NCBI GenBank assembly: GCA_002104905.1
Contig: MCFE01000133.1
Location: 1-64,000 of the forward strand
Source of the DNA: Basidiobolus meristosporus CBS 931.73
Taxonomy: Eukaryota; Basidiobolomycota; Basidiobolomycetes; Basidiobolales; Basidiobolaceae
DNA length: 64,000 bases
Reading direction: 5' to 3'
Below are positions 24,111 to 35,269 of this stretch, piece after piece (position 1 is the first letter of the stretch; every line of letters begins with the position of its first letter). A program made the position numbers and the translations under genes. The notes below the pieces were generated by a model, which had not been told where the DNA came from, did no database searches, and saw nothing but the letters and a program-made list of their open reading frames with translations.

Positions 24111-24225
24111 TATACCCCAACCCCGTCTGAAATAGAACCCGATGTAGAATAAATAGTTTGATATTTAGTTTTGTTTATTTCTTTTCTAATGGAGAATAAA
24201 GGAAAGACTTGGAGCAGCGTCCCAC

Positions 24226-24546
24226 CTAGAAGTCCGTCACTCGGCCTTTTCTCTCCCAATCCCCGAACCGAGTTGGCTCCTTGCCCCTTGGTCCCCCGAT
24301 TTCCCCGGTTTCGGGATTGGTGTCGTTCTCGAATGGAGCCAAGACATCCTCTTCTACCACCTCTGGCATCACCGCATCCGCGATGCTTCTCTGCCGGATG
24401 GTCTCCTCGATCTCTTTCTGCTGCTTCTTGTCCCCCAAAGGCAGTGGGCCTGGGCGTTCCGAGACGCCGGTGGAAAAGAGACGTGCGAAGCGTATACCCG
24501 AATAGGCTACGGGAGTGGTTGCTCTACTACGAAGTGGAAGGAACAT
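24226..24546 (-). CDS. Succinate dehydrogenase assembly factor 4 (SDHAF4/Sdh8 family)
   Basis: Single exon, 106 residues. The N-terminus is a basic, hydroxylated leader ([21 protein letters not shown]) typical of mitochondrial import. The C-terminus carries the strongly conserved family block [26 protein letters not shown]4 binds the flavinylated SdhA subunit in the mitochondrial matrix and promotes its assembly with SdhB. Length and C-terminal motif match the family. It is convergent with the Nom1 gene, with 115 bp between stop codons. Confidence 0.92.
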   Translation of the reverse strand: MFLPLRSRATTPVAYSGIRFARLFSTGVSERPGPLPLGDKKQQKEIEETIRQRSIADAVMPEVVEEDVLAPFENDTNPETGEIGGPRGKEPTRFGDWERKGRVTDF

Positions 24547-24806
24547 GAGGAACGAGAAAATTTCTGACCATTTTCAGCCGTTCCATCGTTGACGACATGG
24601 TTACACTTGCAAATCTCCACCAAAATAATTAACCACTTTCCTCCCGAAAAAATCCATATTAATCAGGTTTGATACGGTTAAATGACAGGGCTATATTGTC
24701 TAAGGTGAGATTATGTAGATTTTTGACTAAATCGAGGGAATATCGAGGGAATATTAATGCCAATGCGATGTGGAGAGACAGGTAAATATGGAAATTCTAG
24801 GGATAT
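24547..24806. other. Short intergenic region
   Basis: 260 bp between the SDHAF4 start and the MFSD1-like stop. AT-rich; it must contain the SDHAF4 promoter and the MFSD1-like terminator, but no specific site stands out. Confidence 0.5.
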
Positions 24807-26462
24807 TCAGGCGTAGTGCCTGCCGAGTGAGTCATGACCCAGTAAGCTATGGTGCTCGCTTTTGCTGACCGGCACCGGGGTTTGGTCAAGGATATCCTCT
24901 TCTACTGATTTGCCGTTCGACCGTAGGTACGACACTAGATTCAGACCTAAGCCACCGACGAATCCGATAAGCGCTAGGAACATAAAGAACATTTCCATTG
25001 CCGTGTAACTTCCGGTGGCTAGGTGGATTCTGCTCACAATGAGCGGAACGCCTGAGATGGACAGATTGAAGAAGATGCCGGCTATGCCTAGCGCAGTGCC
25101 TAATTGCTTCTCTTTGACAACACACGGGATGCAGGGCCAAACGGCCGAGGCAAATAACGAATAGGCTACTCCTAGAACAGAGTATCCCAGGATAGGGGTG
25201 ATCATTGTGAGTCCCAACAAGGCGTGAGAGATCACGATTAAGGCGGAGCTGATGGTCATGATTGGGCCATGATAGCCGATCCGATCAACAAGCAAACCAC
25301 AAAGTGGCGAGCCAATTGAAGAGATGAGGTTGGGTATCGACATCACTAGAGATTCGGGTGAGTATCAAGCATGCCTGCGAGACATGTATTCTTACCTTCA
25401 CCAGCCTTTTGGGAATCTCCTGACATCCATTTGTTCTGCAAAAAGTCCGATGAAATATACAGGAATGGTTGAACGGAGCCTATAGATGAAGCTGATTAAG
25501 CATGGATCTCGTCATAAAATGCTTATAAAATACGCTCTAACCATAAAGAGAAATAACCAGTAAGCATATCAGCCAGAAGGAGAGCCTGAGCTTGAGAATC
25601 TCTTTGATGGAAACTTCATCGCCGTCGTCTCCAACGGCCTCTGGCTGTACACCGGCCTTCATTCTAGCCTGAGGAGTGTCCAAGCGAATTAGGAAGAAGG
25701 CGCACATGGCGGAAAATAGGCACACCAAGAACCCAATCCAGCTCACTGTGGTCACGTTCGTGAGTTTACAAATCCAAGGAGAAAGTAGCGCGTCCGCAGC
25801 GGAGCCCCACCGTCCAACCGTCAAATTCAAAGCCAGGGCGAAGGCGAGGAGAGAGCCGCGGAACCAATCGGTCGTCACCTTCCCTTGGACAATCTCCAGG
25901 CTACCACAGCCGATGCCAAAAAGACATCGGCCCACACACATCAGCCAAAACAAGCGGAAGGTAACCCCGATGGAGAAGATCGCTTGGCCGGCACACATAA
26001 GAATAGAGAATAGGACCAAGGCAAATGGGGCCCCCCATTTGTCAAGCAGTATTCCGCCGAAAAATGGGAAAATGACGTTGGGCAAGGACGTGACCATGAA
26101 CAACAGGCTTACTTTGTATTGCCAGTCTTCAGAAGCAACCTCGAGGTGAGTTCGTAATTGCGAACTCAGAACCTAAACAACCATGGAGGAAGGTAAGCCT
26201 TGGAGGAACAGTTCTGCAGAACAAGCCTATACTGAGCTGAAGTTACCCCAGGAATCTCGTAGCTGAAGAAGAAGCTAATGAATATTCAGCTCACAACACC
26301 AGGAGAACAAAAAGCTTACCAGAAATATTGACCGAGCATAAAGGCGCAGGCCAAGGATAAAACGGCCCAACTATACCAGGAATGGGCGGGATTCTGTGGC
26401 AAGTGTGATTTTAAGGCATGTTGGGGAGAAGCCTCGCTTGTAGAACAGTCGTTCGCGACCAT
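24807..26462 (-). CDS. MFSD1-like major facilitator superfamily transporter
   Basis: Five exons (26462-26320, 26262-26247, 26172-25542, 25479-25396, 25345-24807), about 470 residues. About 12 hydrophobic segments are encoded; MFS motif A-like loops occur as GGILLDKWGAPFAL (TM2-3) and GLLVDRIGYHGP (TM8-9), and there is a central cytoplasmic loop near residue 250. The pattern resembles MFSD1, a lysosomal carrier that exports dipeptides in animals; substrate here is unknown. Exon 2 is only 16 nt, flanked by good splice sites, and is needed to keep the frame (CYEIPG). The start at 26462 (MVANDCS) leaves a short polar N-terminus; a C-terminal EHHSLLGHDSL may be a dileucine-type sorting signal. Confidence 0.85.
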
Positions 26463-27402
26463 TGGGTTGAAAGTAGCAGGTCAATGGGATAGCACTCTCT
26501 GTTGAAAGTAGCAGGCAAAAGGATTGTTTCCCCCAAATAAATATAAGAAAACTGAGAAAAAATCGCACATGTTAGGCCGATCAAAATGGAGACTTGTGCG
26601 CTATTCCCAAGAGTATATATGTTATATGTGTTTGACTTTTTAACTCATCTACCGGTTGCACTTGGACACAGCACTAAATATGGCCGTGTTCAGGCTAGAT
26701 ATCAAGGTCACGTTCATCTGAAAGATGTGAATTTCCTTATTCAGACATTGCGTAGTGGATGTGTATATATGTCTTGATGCCCCCTTCTGACGAGATTCTA
26801 GAGCAACACAAGGTGGGGATGGCGTTCGTAAGGGTCGATATTGTCGGGATAGCCGTGGTTAGGGTCGGCATTACTGAGACGTCGCTGGAATGGCTTTTGA
26901 TGGATGAAGATGGTTAATCGGTATACTCCAAATCTCCAGATCTTTAGGTTGGAGAAGCCAGAATATTGGTCATATTGTTGGAATGGAAGACCCATCCCAG
27001 TAACCACGGCCAATCAAGGTGGAAATGGAGAACCCAAGCTTCGCTGATTTCTATTTAAAGGTCAAGTTGCGATATTCCATTTCGACAGGCGTGTGGGAGA
27101 TTAAATTATCCACAGACGAATGAAAGCCTCCGTCACGTGACGGGAAGGGGAATTTATGTTGTCTACAGGCTCAGGATTTCTTAATTCATCCCATTACCCG
27201 AGCCGTTCATTGCTTACACTGTCAAGATTGTTGCCTACAGGTTCTTGATTTCCATAATTGGCTAGATAAGTTGATAATATATGATCTACTTGGCCGTTAA
27301 GAAACTCTTGGCCTTCCGGGTCTGAGGTGGCAATCTATTCTTCATCAGTTCCTCTCTCCGAAAACCTCACCTCTCCTACTCGCGAGGTGTTCTCAATCCA
27401 AC
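26463..27402. other. Intergenic region between divergent genes
   Basis: About 940 bp upstream of both the MFSD1-like gene and the small membrane protein gene. It contains both promoters. Open frames at 26586-26777 and 26798-27013 show no motif and are probably not genes. Confidence 0.5.
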
Positions 27403-28170
27403 ATGACGAAATTCACTTATTGTCGAAGACACCTTGGTGTCTCCACCGTCCGCCCGATCTTCCTCATATCGGTTTTTTTTGAGTTGGTATGTGACTTTGG
27501 CTCACGACGACGGCCTACACCACGAACTAATCACTTTCACCTCAGGTGACGTACTTGTTTCTACTATGCTTCGACCTGGCGCAACTCCGCTCCCGGGTTC
27601 TACTGACCCCACTAATTGCCAATGCTGTGTTTATCCTGCTGGGAAGTGTCGCCGTTTTCGGTACTTTACGATACGTCAAGAGGCTCTTGCTGCTGGTAAG
27701 TTGGGTTTGAGCCCCGTGTAGTCTCTAGACAATGGTATTGACGTTTTCAGTATTCGATATGGTGCTTGTTACACATCATGTGGATTGTACTATGCATCCT
27801 CACCAGCCTACATCTGATACGAATCCATCGCACATACGCAGGCCCCGACTATCCCACCAACAGCAACAACGTAACCTCTGAAGTGCTCTCAGATATAGCG
27901 CAGTGGTTTTTATCATCGCCCATCCCTTACGGGTATTCCATGGGCTGGCAGATAAGCCATTCGTTGAAGGTTGAAGCCCACACAGTTGTCGTGGCCATGC
28001 TGGCGTGGCAGTTTGTGATCGTTGTAAGTAGGAATTCAGCAGATTGATGAGGCGCGTTCTTGACATTAACCGCACTCTAGGCAACATCCGGCGTCTTCGC
28101 CCTATTAGTTAGAAGAGCCTACCTGGCGGAGCAGCGCAATTGGGATGGCCTGGATAATTGGGCCATCTGA
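27403..28170 (+). CDS. Orphan membrane protein with about four transmembrane segments
   Basis: Four exons (27403-27486, 27546-27695, 27751-28023, 28081-28170) give an exactly in-frame 198-residue protein. Hydrophobic segments are at about residues 16-36, 48-68, 78-99 and 150-175. A polar, possibly luminal, loop between the third and fourth contains NNVTSE, a glycosylation sequon. The C-terminus is polar and ends GLDNWAI. All introns have GT-AG ends, with ACTAAT and TTAAC branch-like sequences. I recognise no family. Coding status is supported by four splice junctions that each preserve the frame and by hydrophobic segments spanning exon joins. Confidence 0.65.
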
Positions 28171-28515
28171 CATCTCTTTCGTTCGACTGTACATTTTTCA
28201 TCGCTCTCATAGACCGCAACCTGCATAGCATGTACATATGTTTTTTCTATTCCCAAATAAATTCCCATTCATCGTTGACGGAGAAACCAAAGAACATTCA
28301 GAAAGATGTGATGTCATCCGTCAGGTCCCAGTACCTCACCAAAATGGTTTAGTCTCCCGAGGCCGCGTCGCTATTTGGAGGGGGCGCCGGAGAAACGGTT
28401 GGAGTCAGGAGCCTACGAATGTTTCCTTACTTTGTCATTTGATTCTGGAATGGTTTGGTAATTGGCTAAAATCACTCCCGATTTCATCAGGTTGAACATT
28501 TCCTTTATTATAACC
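28171..28515. other. Short convergent intergenic region
   Basis: 345 bp between two convergent stop codons (membrane protein gene and tyrosinase gene). Nothing specific is seen beyond AATAAA-like sequence near 28257. Confidence 0.5.
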
Positions 28516-30158
28516 TTAACGGTACAGCGAATCCAAATTGTACTTGGGCTTGTAGTCTTCCTCAGGTACATACAAGTCCCCGGAGTCATCGATCTCTACA
28601 GGCTTGGGTGGCATTGGCTCTGGCTTGGGAGGCTCTGGCTTCGGTTTGGGGGGCTCTGGCTTCGGCTTGGGGGGCTCCGGCTTCCTGCCATATAGTTTGT
28701 CTAGAACCTTGCCCGCGTTGCCCAGACAGACTGGAGAAGTGTACTCAGGAATAGCGTTGATCTTGTCGATGTACTCGGCCAGCCGGGATTCTTGAGCACG
28801 TACATAGGTCAGGTTCAAGTGATTGAGCGATACGTAATCATAGGCCAAGCCCTTAGGAATTCGAAGCTTCACGAGGTCTTCACGATCATTAGTATCCGGT
28901 ACCTTGTACTTCTTGGCGTAGTCCACAGGTTCGATCAATTCAGCAGGTGGTGGCCCCACTATCTTACGGTGAGGCTTTCTCCTGTAATAAGAAGTCAGGC
29001 GGATCTTCGTTCGGCTCTTATACGACACGTCGACCTTGTCGTTCTCGCTCTTTATCGAGCCTACACGGGCATCTCTCTCGGTTGTGGTAAGCACCTCGGC
29101 CGTTTGGTTTAGCAACTTGAAGTCCTTGAAGATGTTAACTCCATCTCTTGACTCTGAATAGCCACGCTTGCTTAGCTTTCCGTTTGTACCAAACGCTTTG
29201 CCACCACTAGTGTTGGTGATCGGAATGGGTGCCTTGATTTGAGAAGTGGGAGTCTGGGCGTATTCATAGCACAGTGGGAAAGCCCTGGTGTTAAACACAC
29301 TCTGAGCGGTTGTGTTGAACGGGATGAAGCGGTCAGTTGGCTTAGCAGGAAGGTCATCATAGCCATGAACACCGTTGTACTTGTTGACGAACTCCGGGCC
29401 ACGAAGCTGCCAATCATAGTACACCTTGTCGACAAAGCCGTGATGCAGCCAGAAGATAGGGCTACACGGTACACAACGTTTAGTTGGGATCAAAATGGCA
29501 TCGCTGCAGAGACTACTTACTCATTAGGACTGATCATCTTCTTCATATCTCCACTGATGCCATTGTGAACCTGACCATGTGGCCCAGACTCGAATGACTG
29601 CCGGAAATCATCGAAATCGTCGTTCGTGTCTTGAATGGCATTGATTACCTCCGCCGAGTAAAACGATCCGATCTTGTTGCCTTCATCGAAGCTCCGCTGC
29701 AGGCAGTGTCTATTTGGATAGCTGAGGGTCCATCTGGCGAACGCCCCGTCCACTACACACTTCGAACGACCTTGGCCATTACCTCCATACCACTTGAAGA
29801 TAATGCTTGTCTCCGGAGATTGCGATTCGATGGTCCAATCCCAATACGGGATGTTGATGCTTGGATCAATCTCCCTCAACGCGTTCTCGAAGTTCAGTAG
29901 AAACTGTCGGTGCCACGGGAAGAAATCGGGGGTTCCGTGGGCGTAGACTTCATAAGTGGAGTGGATATACGCGAACTGCTCATACTTGTTTCGTTTCTTC
30001 AACTCGTTGATCGCCCGTAGGTACGCGTTCCTCTCGTTATCAGTCATCTGCCGGATCTCTTTACGTACACGGATTCGGGAGCATTTTCCGGCTTGCCCGT
30101 GGACTCCTTCAAGCAGTCCTAGCGCGAGTAGGGTGATGCACGCAAAGAATACCTTCAT
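28516..30158 (-). CDS. Secreted tyrosinase (polyphenol oxidase)
   Basis: Two exons (30158-29521, 29461-28516), 527 residues. The start at 30158 (MKVFFACITLLALGLLEGVHG) gives a signal peptide. The type-3 copper site is complete: CuA His in YIHST, YAHGTPDF and FFPWHRQFL; CuB His in GPHGQVHNGISGDM and DPIFWLHHGFVDKVYYDW. Such enzymes oxidise phenols to quinones, for example in melanin synthesis. The C-terminal half is an extension containing PPKPKPE repeats (about residues 470-500) and an acidic tail, a likely flexible linker or cell-wall contact. No transmembrane anchor is seen. The intron falls just before the third CuB histidine, so splicing is needed for activity. Confidence 0.93.
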
Positions 30159-30278
30159 TTCTGCCGGGATTGACTTGAAACTACCGGAGTCCAAGGCCGT
30201 CGAATGGTCAGAGTTGGATCTAGCCGGCCGGGTTTAATTTATATGGCCCGTTTCGATCTCATGAAACACCCAATCTAA

Positions 30279-30340
30279 AACGTGGTTTGGCTTCGTATTC
30301 TATAGAGGGAACGTGGTTTGGCTTCGTATTCTATAGAGGG
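30279..30340. repeat. Perfect 31-bp tandem duplication upstream of the tyrosinase gene
   Basis: Two adjacent identical copies (30279-30309, 30310-30340) of a 31-bp unit starting aacgtggtttggcttcg, about 120-180 bp upstream of the tyrosinase ATG. The location suggests a duplicated promoter element; no factor is identified. Confidence 0.85.
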
Positions 30341-30447
30341 AATTTCGCTCCAGTGCTTTATTTTTATTACAAACAATGATTATTACGCGCTAGCTCGACC
30401 TGTCTATTGGCTTGTTGTTTGTATCTCAGTATGCACATCTTGGCACT

Positions 30448-32051
30448 TCAAGCGTATAAATCCATCAGAAACCTAGGAAACCACTTGTATGTCAAACAAC
30501 CATCGATTTGTTGTGCCCCTAGAAACACTTACTTCTTGTAGATGCTCATGAATTTCGCCACAAATGCCTCCAAATGGAAAATCGGCTTTTGGCCGCAGCA
30601 GACACGATGCTCCTACAAATGTCAGTGGCATGAGCAAGCCTGCATGCAAACAAACGATGTCAACAGATCCTACATAGAAAGCAGCCTGGTGAGTGATTTC
30701 TGCTTTTAGCTCACGATCAACGTTGTGAATCAGTTCAAGGGCCAAGGTCTGTATTGGTTCCGTTAGTACTTGACGTGTGCATGCCACTGGGATCAGCCTG
30801 CACTTGCCTTGATAATGATGGTGGGTGGGATGCAGTGTGTGATGAGTTCGTACAGCTTGCCTCGAACTTGCAGTAGCCTAGACTGTTGCTTAGAAAGCTG
30901 CCACGTTTACCGACATTCCCACAGGCACCCTTACCTTGCTGGCGATTGCTCTTTGATGATCATTTGAGCCACCTCCTTGATAAACATTTCCCAATCGGTT
31001 AGTGCGATCTCTTGCCCTTCTACAAACGGCTGACTATGTTTGGAGCTTGGGTTAGAGAGATCCCTCGCGGTGTTGAGAACATGCCTCCCACCTTTGAACG
31101 CGTGCCGCTTCGAGCATCAGCATCGCACGGCGAAGGTTGCGATCGGACTTCTCTCCTATTCTCAATGCTAGCTCCTCGGGCAATTGGAACCCTTCTTTTT
31201 TGGCCACCTCTTCCAGCGCATCCTTAATCTTGAAACCATCCGGTTAGAGAGTCGATTTGCATCCAATAGGCTGGAGTTGTGTACCTCATGGACGGAGGGA
31301 GCGGCTACTCTGACAAGTAGACAACGACTACGAATGGGGGAGATGATCTTGCTTGTAGTGTTACAACATAAGATAATTCTAAGGTTCGACATGTATTTCT
31401 CCATAGTTCGACGCAATGCGTGCTGCGCATCTTTGCTCAGCGAATCAGCCTCGTTGATAACCACCACCTTGAAACGACGTGCTGCATTAGCATCGATCTG
31501 TTGTGTTTGAGCGATCTCCTTGATCAAATCCTGGATAACAACTCTATCATATATCCCCACATCGCTAAAGTCGTTCGAAGTCAAATGTTACATGCTGTTT
31601 CGCGCTCGTTGCACTCAGAGGGGGTTTACTGACCTAGGGTTCATCTCTAGATGGAAATTACTCGAGACGATGTTGATCTCAAGCTTTCGGCCCGACGGGG
31701 TCTGGAACGTCCTTTGATCCACTTTGAGCTACGGGATTCGATTGAGTTCAATGTACCTTCCAAGCTACTCTATGCTATTACAAACGGTACCTTCTCCACT
31801 GCTGGCCCGTAGAGTTCTCTTAGGACAGATATGATTCGAGTTTTTTTGCCGGCTCCCGAAGGGCCGTATACCAATAAGTGAGGGAAATCGCCAGAAGAGG
31901 CCTATACAGGGGGCAAAATGCATCAGGGTCTTTCTTTGAGCGAGACATTGTGAACAGCACCCACCAAGCTCTTCAGTTGCTCCGAAAGCTGTACATGATA
32001 AGTAAGCTTGTCCAACGAGGTTGGACGATATTTGTCAACCCAAAGACTCAT
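30448..32051 (-). CDS. RFC5: Replication factor C small subunit, RFC3 (human) / Rfc5 (yeast) type
   Basis: Ten exons, 352 residues: 32051-31965, 31901-31791, 31728-31634, 31564-31285, 31228-31092, 31033-30935, 30877-30808, 30748-30674, 30612-30533, 30472-30448. [10 protein letters not shown] starts the protein. The Walker A-like [24 protein letters not shown], the SRC motif ([12 protein letters not shown]), [19 protein letters not shown], and the C-terminal YEHR...[17 protein letters not shown] identify the 38-kDa RFC subunit rather than the other three small subunits. RFC opens and loads PCNA clamps at primer ends. Walker B reads INEAD. Intron 7 has a GC donor (GCAAGT) with a TACTAAC branch site. 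The last exon has only 25 nt but restores the conserved KKF ending. Confidence 0.95.
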
Positions 32052-32557
32052 TTGCTTGTCAAGGAAAGAAACCACGGGGGAGGGGGACTTGCTGTGCTGT
32101 ACAGATGTATTGGTCGATCAATAAATTCACCAAAACAATGGATGTTCGTGAGGCCGGTAGTTCCTAGCGGATGGCTTCATCAAGTGCGTGCGTACGCTGT
32201 CGAGTCGCTGAGGTCAGCCATGGATTTTCTATGTAAACAATGATCTTCGAGGCTGATTGGCCGAAAAGACAGGCAATTTTTCATTTGCGTCGGGTCAGCA
32301 GGTTGAGGGTTCGATAAAGCAAAACACAATCACTGCAATGGCAATGGCATTCAAACCTTCATTAATGGGAGGATGAGGAGGGTTGATAAATTAATGATTA
32401 GTGTTAGAATCCATGCAGCCTCCGAGTGAATGCGGATTGTTCTCCAATCCCAGCCATTCCATGCAGTGTGGATTGGAGAGTAGAATGAAAAAGGGGCGAG
32501 CAGCCAAGATTATAAATACCTCCTGCACCCATGCTGTAGACCGACCATCCTCTCAAC
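32052..32557. other. Divergent intergenic region
   Basis: About 500 bp between the RFC subunit start and the small secreted protein start. A TATA-like tataaata sits at about 32511, some 45 bp upstream of the secreted protein ATG. Confidence 0.5.
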
Positions 32558-33068
32558 ATGTGGTGGGCGTTGATTTGTCTTTGGTGTACCTTCGTGAGCT
32601 CCAAGGTGGTGTTTCAAGACGTTCAGCCAAACTTGATCTGGGCGTCCCATTCCCTAGGTAGGTCCCACGGACTTCGTCGACCGACCATCGCTAACGCCAG
32701 TTCCACCAAAGGGTTTTGCGGTGGCCCTTCCAAAACGAAATGGTATTCCCGACGCGTACTCCCCCTCTGGGCTCCACTGACCACTTCTCCCCCTTAGTTC
32801 GCAAGGCACGGAGTGTATCAGAAGAATCGGATACGATCCAAATGGATACGGGTTGTGTCGCGAGTCTGGCGATGTAAGTGGGCTCGGCTGTTAAATAGAG
32901 AGGCTGCGTCACTAATCTTCTGAACAGCTCGGCACATCATGCGGTGGGATTCGAATCAACCCAAAAACCCTACGTGTATACCGTGGATCAACCAATTGCA
33001 AGCTTGGACTGACCTGTAAGCAGAGTCGCCGCTTCCCAAACTCCCCAGGCAAATGCCTTCCAATCTAA
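32558..33068 (+). CDS. Small secreted protein with eight cysteines
   Basis: Three exons (32558-32742, 32798-32873, 32928-33068), 133 residues. The N-terminus MWWALICLWCTFVSS is a signal peptide. The mature part contains eight cysteines, in the contexts KGFCGG, KTKCSQ, GTECIR, YGLCRE, GTSCGG, STNCKL, GLTCKQ and PGKCLPI. The last stretch (CKLGLTCKQ then SPGKC) resembles the spacing of extracellular disulfide-rich modules. No enzyme motif is present and I recognise no family. Frame continuity across both introns and the even cysteine count support a real gene. Secreted cysteine-rich proteins of this size often act in host interaction or as antimicrobials; that is only a possibility here. Confidence 0.7.
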
Positions 33069-33223
33069 GCCTCCCTGAACCCTCTCAGTCAATCTGAGCC
33101 TCCCTGAGCCCTCCCAGTAACTCTGTAAATATCTACTAGTTTTGGTCAAATCCTCCCATTAATCTTTCAGTAAACTGTTGAGTCTGTTTATTTACAATGA
33201 AAAATGCTATGGAGATTACTGGA

Positions 33224-34298
33224 CTAAGCCGTGATCGAGTGTTGATGCGCTGGCGGGGTTGGTGGAAAGATCTCGGGCTCAGTCGGTGGTAGAAGTTCAG
33301 TGTAGGTGGGAGGTGGTGGCAACGTACTGTATTCCGGTAGCTGGTCGGCTATACCCTCTACCTGTGGCACAATGACGATCGGTAAATCTATTTGATGGTT
33401 GACCAATTGCCCATGCCAGTCAATATCTATTCGGATATGGAGGCGGTGGTAGACTTCGATCCGCGGATTTCGACTATCAAATGTCTCGACCGAGGATGGA
33501 ATCTTTACGTTGACAGTTCTCTTTCCCTCCCCCGTAGGATCCTCCTGGCACCATGCAAACGTCGCATCGAGGGATTTCTCGTGGTCACGAACTATCTCGT
33601 CGGGGTCCTTGGGAGAGGTATATCTAACGTGCTCTTTGAGAATGCAGGCCACCAGCAACACTCGGACCGATTCTTTGAGGACGCGATATTGAAAGTTCAA
33701 AGGAAACTCGTCACCGGGAGACACTTCGAAGCTGGGGATGCTAAGGTAGTATGACACGGCCTGCTTCCAGACATCTGCTGTCTCCGTTATATACCGCTCG
33801 TCAACAAAGGCGGGAGTGTGGCGTCGTATGTAAAGATTCCTCTCGGCCTTTAGATTGCCAGATAGAAAAGAGGTCTCAACATGCGCCTTGAATTTGTACT
33901 CTATTGAGCCATAGTCTGCCTTGATGGATTCAGGTAGATTCCCTGGCAGGACTAGAGTGAAGTCCCGACTGACTTGCTTCCCAGCTTCAAAGAGCTCTCC
34001 CCGCTCACTGCTGAAGAACATCCACACACGCTGGAAGAACGTCTCTTCGCTTCGATAGAAATCTGTGATTTGGTCGGAGCAGTTAGAAAATGGCCATGGA
34101 CCATGGTGAAGCAAACGAACCTGTGGCGGTCGAGGCTACGTGTCTTCCCTCGAACTTGAGATGTATCTTCTTCACCTTGACGTTGGAAGCAGGGGTGAAT
34201 ATTAAGGAGCCTTGGACAGTAGAGCCTCCGGGGTCGACGAAGCCTTTGTAAAGTACGGATGTCGGCAGGACAATATCGAAATGGGATTTCCTGGTCAT
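33224..34298 (-). CDS. Alpha-arrestin (Rsp5/Nedd4 adaptor type)
   Basis: Two exons (34298-34121, 34062-33224), about 338 residues. The N-arrestin fold starts directly (HFDIVLPTSVLYKGFVDPGG, GSLIFTPAS) and the C-arrestin domain spans about 150-300 (YYLSIPSFEVSPGDEFPL, IEVYHRLHIRIDIDW). The Pro-rich C-terminus contains LPEYSTLPPPPTY, giving a PPTY motif for WW-domain ubiquitin ligases. Alpha-arrestins direct plasma-membrane transporters to ubiquitination and endocytosis. The start ATG at 34298 is the first in frame after upstream stops; a longer N-terminus through an unseen intron is possible. A second Rsp5-adaptor candidate, the SPRY protein, lies in the same window. Confidence 0.85.
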
Positions 34299-34824
34299 TA
34301 GAATATTCAGCTGTGTGGCCAACTCCACAACGGGATTTATATAGCAGTCTCCATAGACTACTTATTAGCATTGGCCTGATATATATTCCGAAACCTCAGC
34401 TCCGTCTAAATCTGGATCGGAACAGATGCCTGATCAAGTGACATTGCTAGTGACTTTGCCATATCCGAATCATTCCATGAGCACACAACTCCAGGAAGTA
34501 TAGTCCGAAAAGTATGACGAAATCAAAAAACATCGCGAATCTCGATCGAGGCGAAAAACAGCGTGTTTCGACTTCGTTACCCTACCTCGCTTGGGTAGCA
34601 AATCAGACCATCACAATAATAGAGTTGGCCAATCACCACGGATCGGACAAGGTTCAGACAACTGTATCGACCATCGAATTGGGAATGCTGACTTCTCTGG
34701 TGCTGAGCCAATGGTGTTGGGTTGACTATCTTTCACACTTCCGTATAAAAGAATTGTTGTTCCCTCCATTTTTTCCAATTCTTCTGATCATTGATATTTC
34801 CTCAAATTTCGCACTCTTTTCAGT

Positions 34825-35269
34825 ATGGCGGCCAAAACCAAATCGACCAAGTCCTCTACGAAGAGCAGGAGTAGAGGCAAAGATAAGGACAAGGAGGAGA
34901 AGAAGCTCGTGTCACCCAGAAAGAACGAGTCCGGCCTGGAGGCCGAAGCACAACCCAAAGTAAGACCTGGCTTTCGTGTACGTAGCCACTGTTCGATTTT
35001 AACCACTTGCGCTTTTGTAGTTGGATTTTGAAGGATTCAACATGAACATCCTCAGGAAATATAGACGCGTGTTTAAAGTGAATGTCAAGTCCAGATCCAA
35101 CCGAGCTGAGCTGGTGGCCGCTGTTTCTAAGCACTTTGCTAGTCAAACCCTCAACGAACACGAAGCCATCTCCCTCTTCCTGTACAGCGTTCACAACCGA
35201 GGTAAGTACGCCGTGCGGTCCTTTTAACGGCACTTCCGACTGATTCCAGATCTGCAGATAAAATTCTGA
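34825..35269 (+). CDS. SAP30-like Sin3 corepressor subunit
   Basis: Three exons (34825-34959, 35021-35201, 35250-35269), 111 residues. A Lys/Ser-rich basic N-terminus (KSTKSSTKSRSRGKDKDKEEKK) precedes a compact domain: LDFEGFNMNILRKYRRVF, then NRAELVAAVSKHF and NEHEAISLFLYSVHNR. This order (Arg-rich RKYRR helix, LV..V..HF, then NE...FLYSV) matches the C-terminal Sin3-binding domain of SAP30. That protein links Sin3 to the Rpd3/HDAC deacetylase complex in the nucleus. The N-terminal zinc finger of animal SAP30 is absent, as is usual for fungal forms. Confidence 0.8.
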
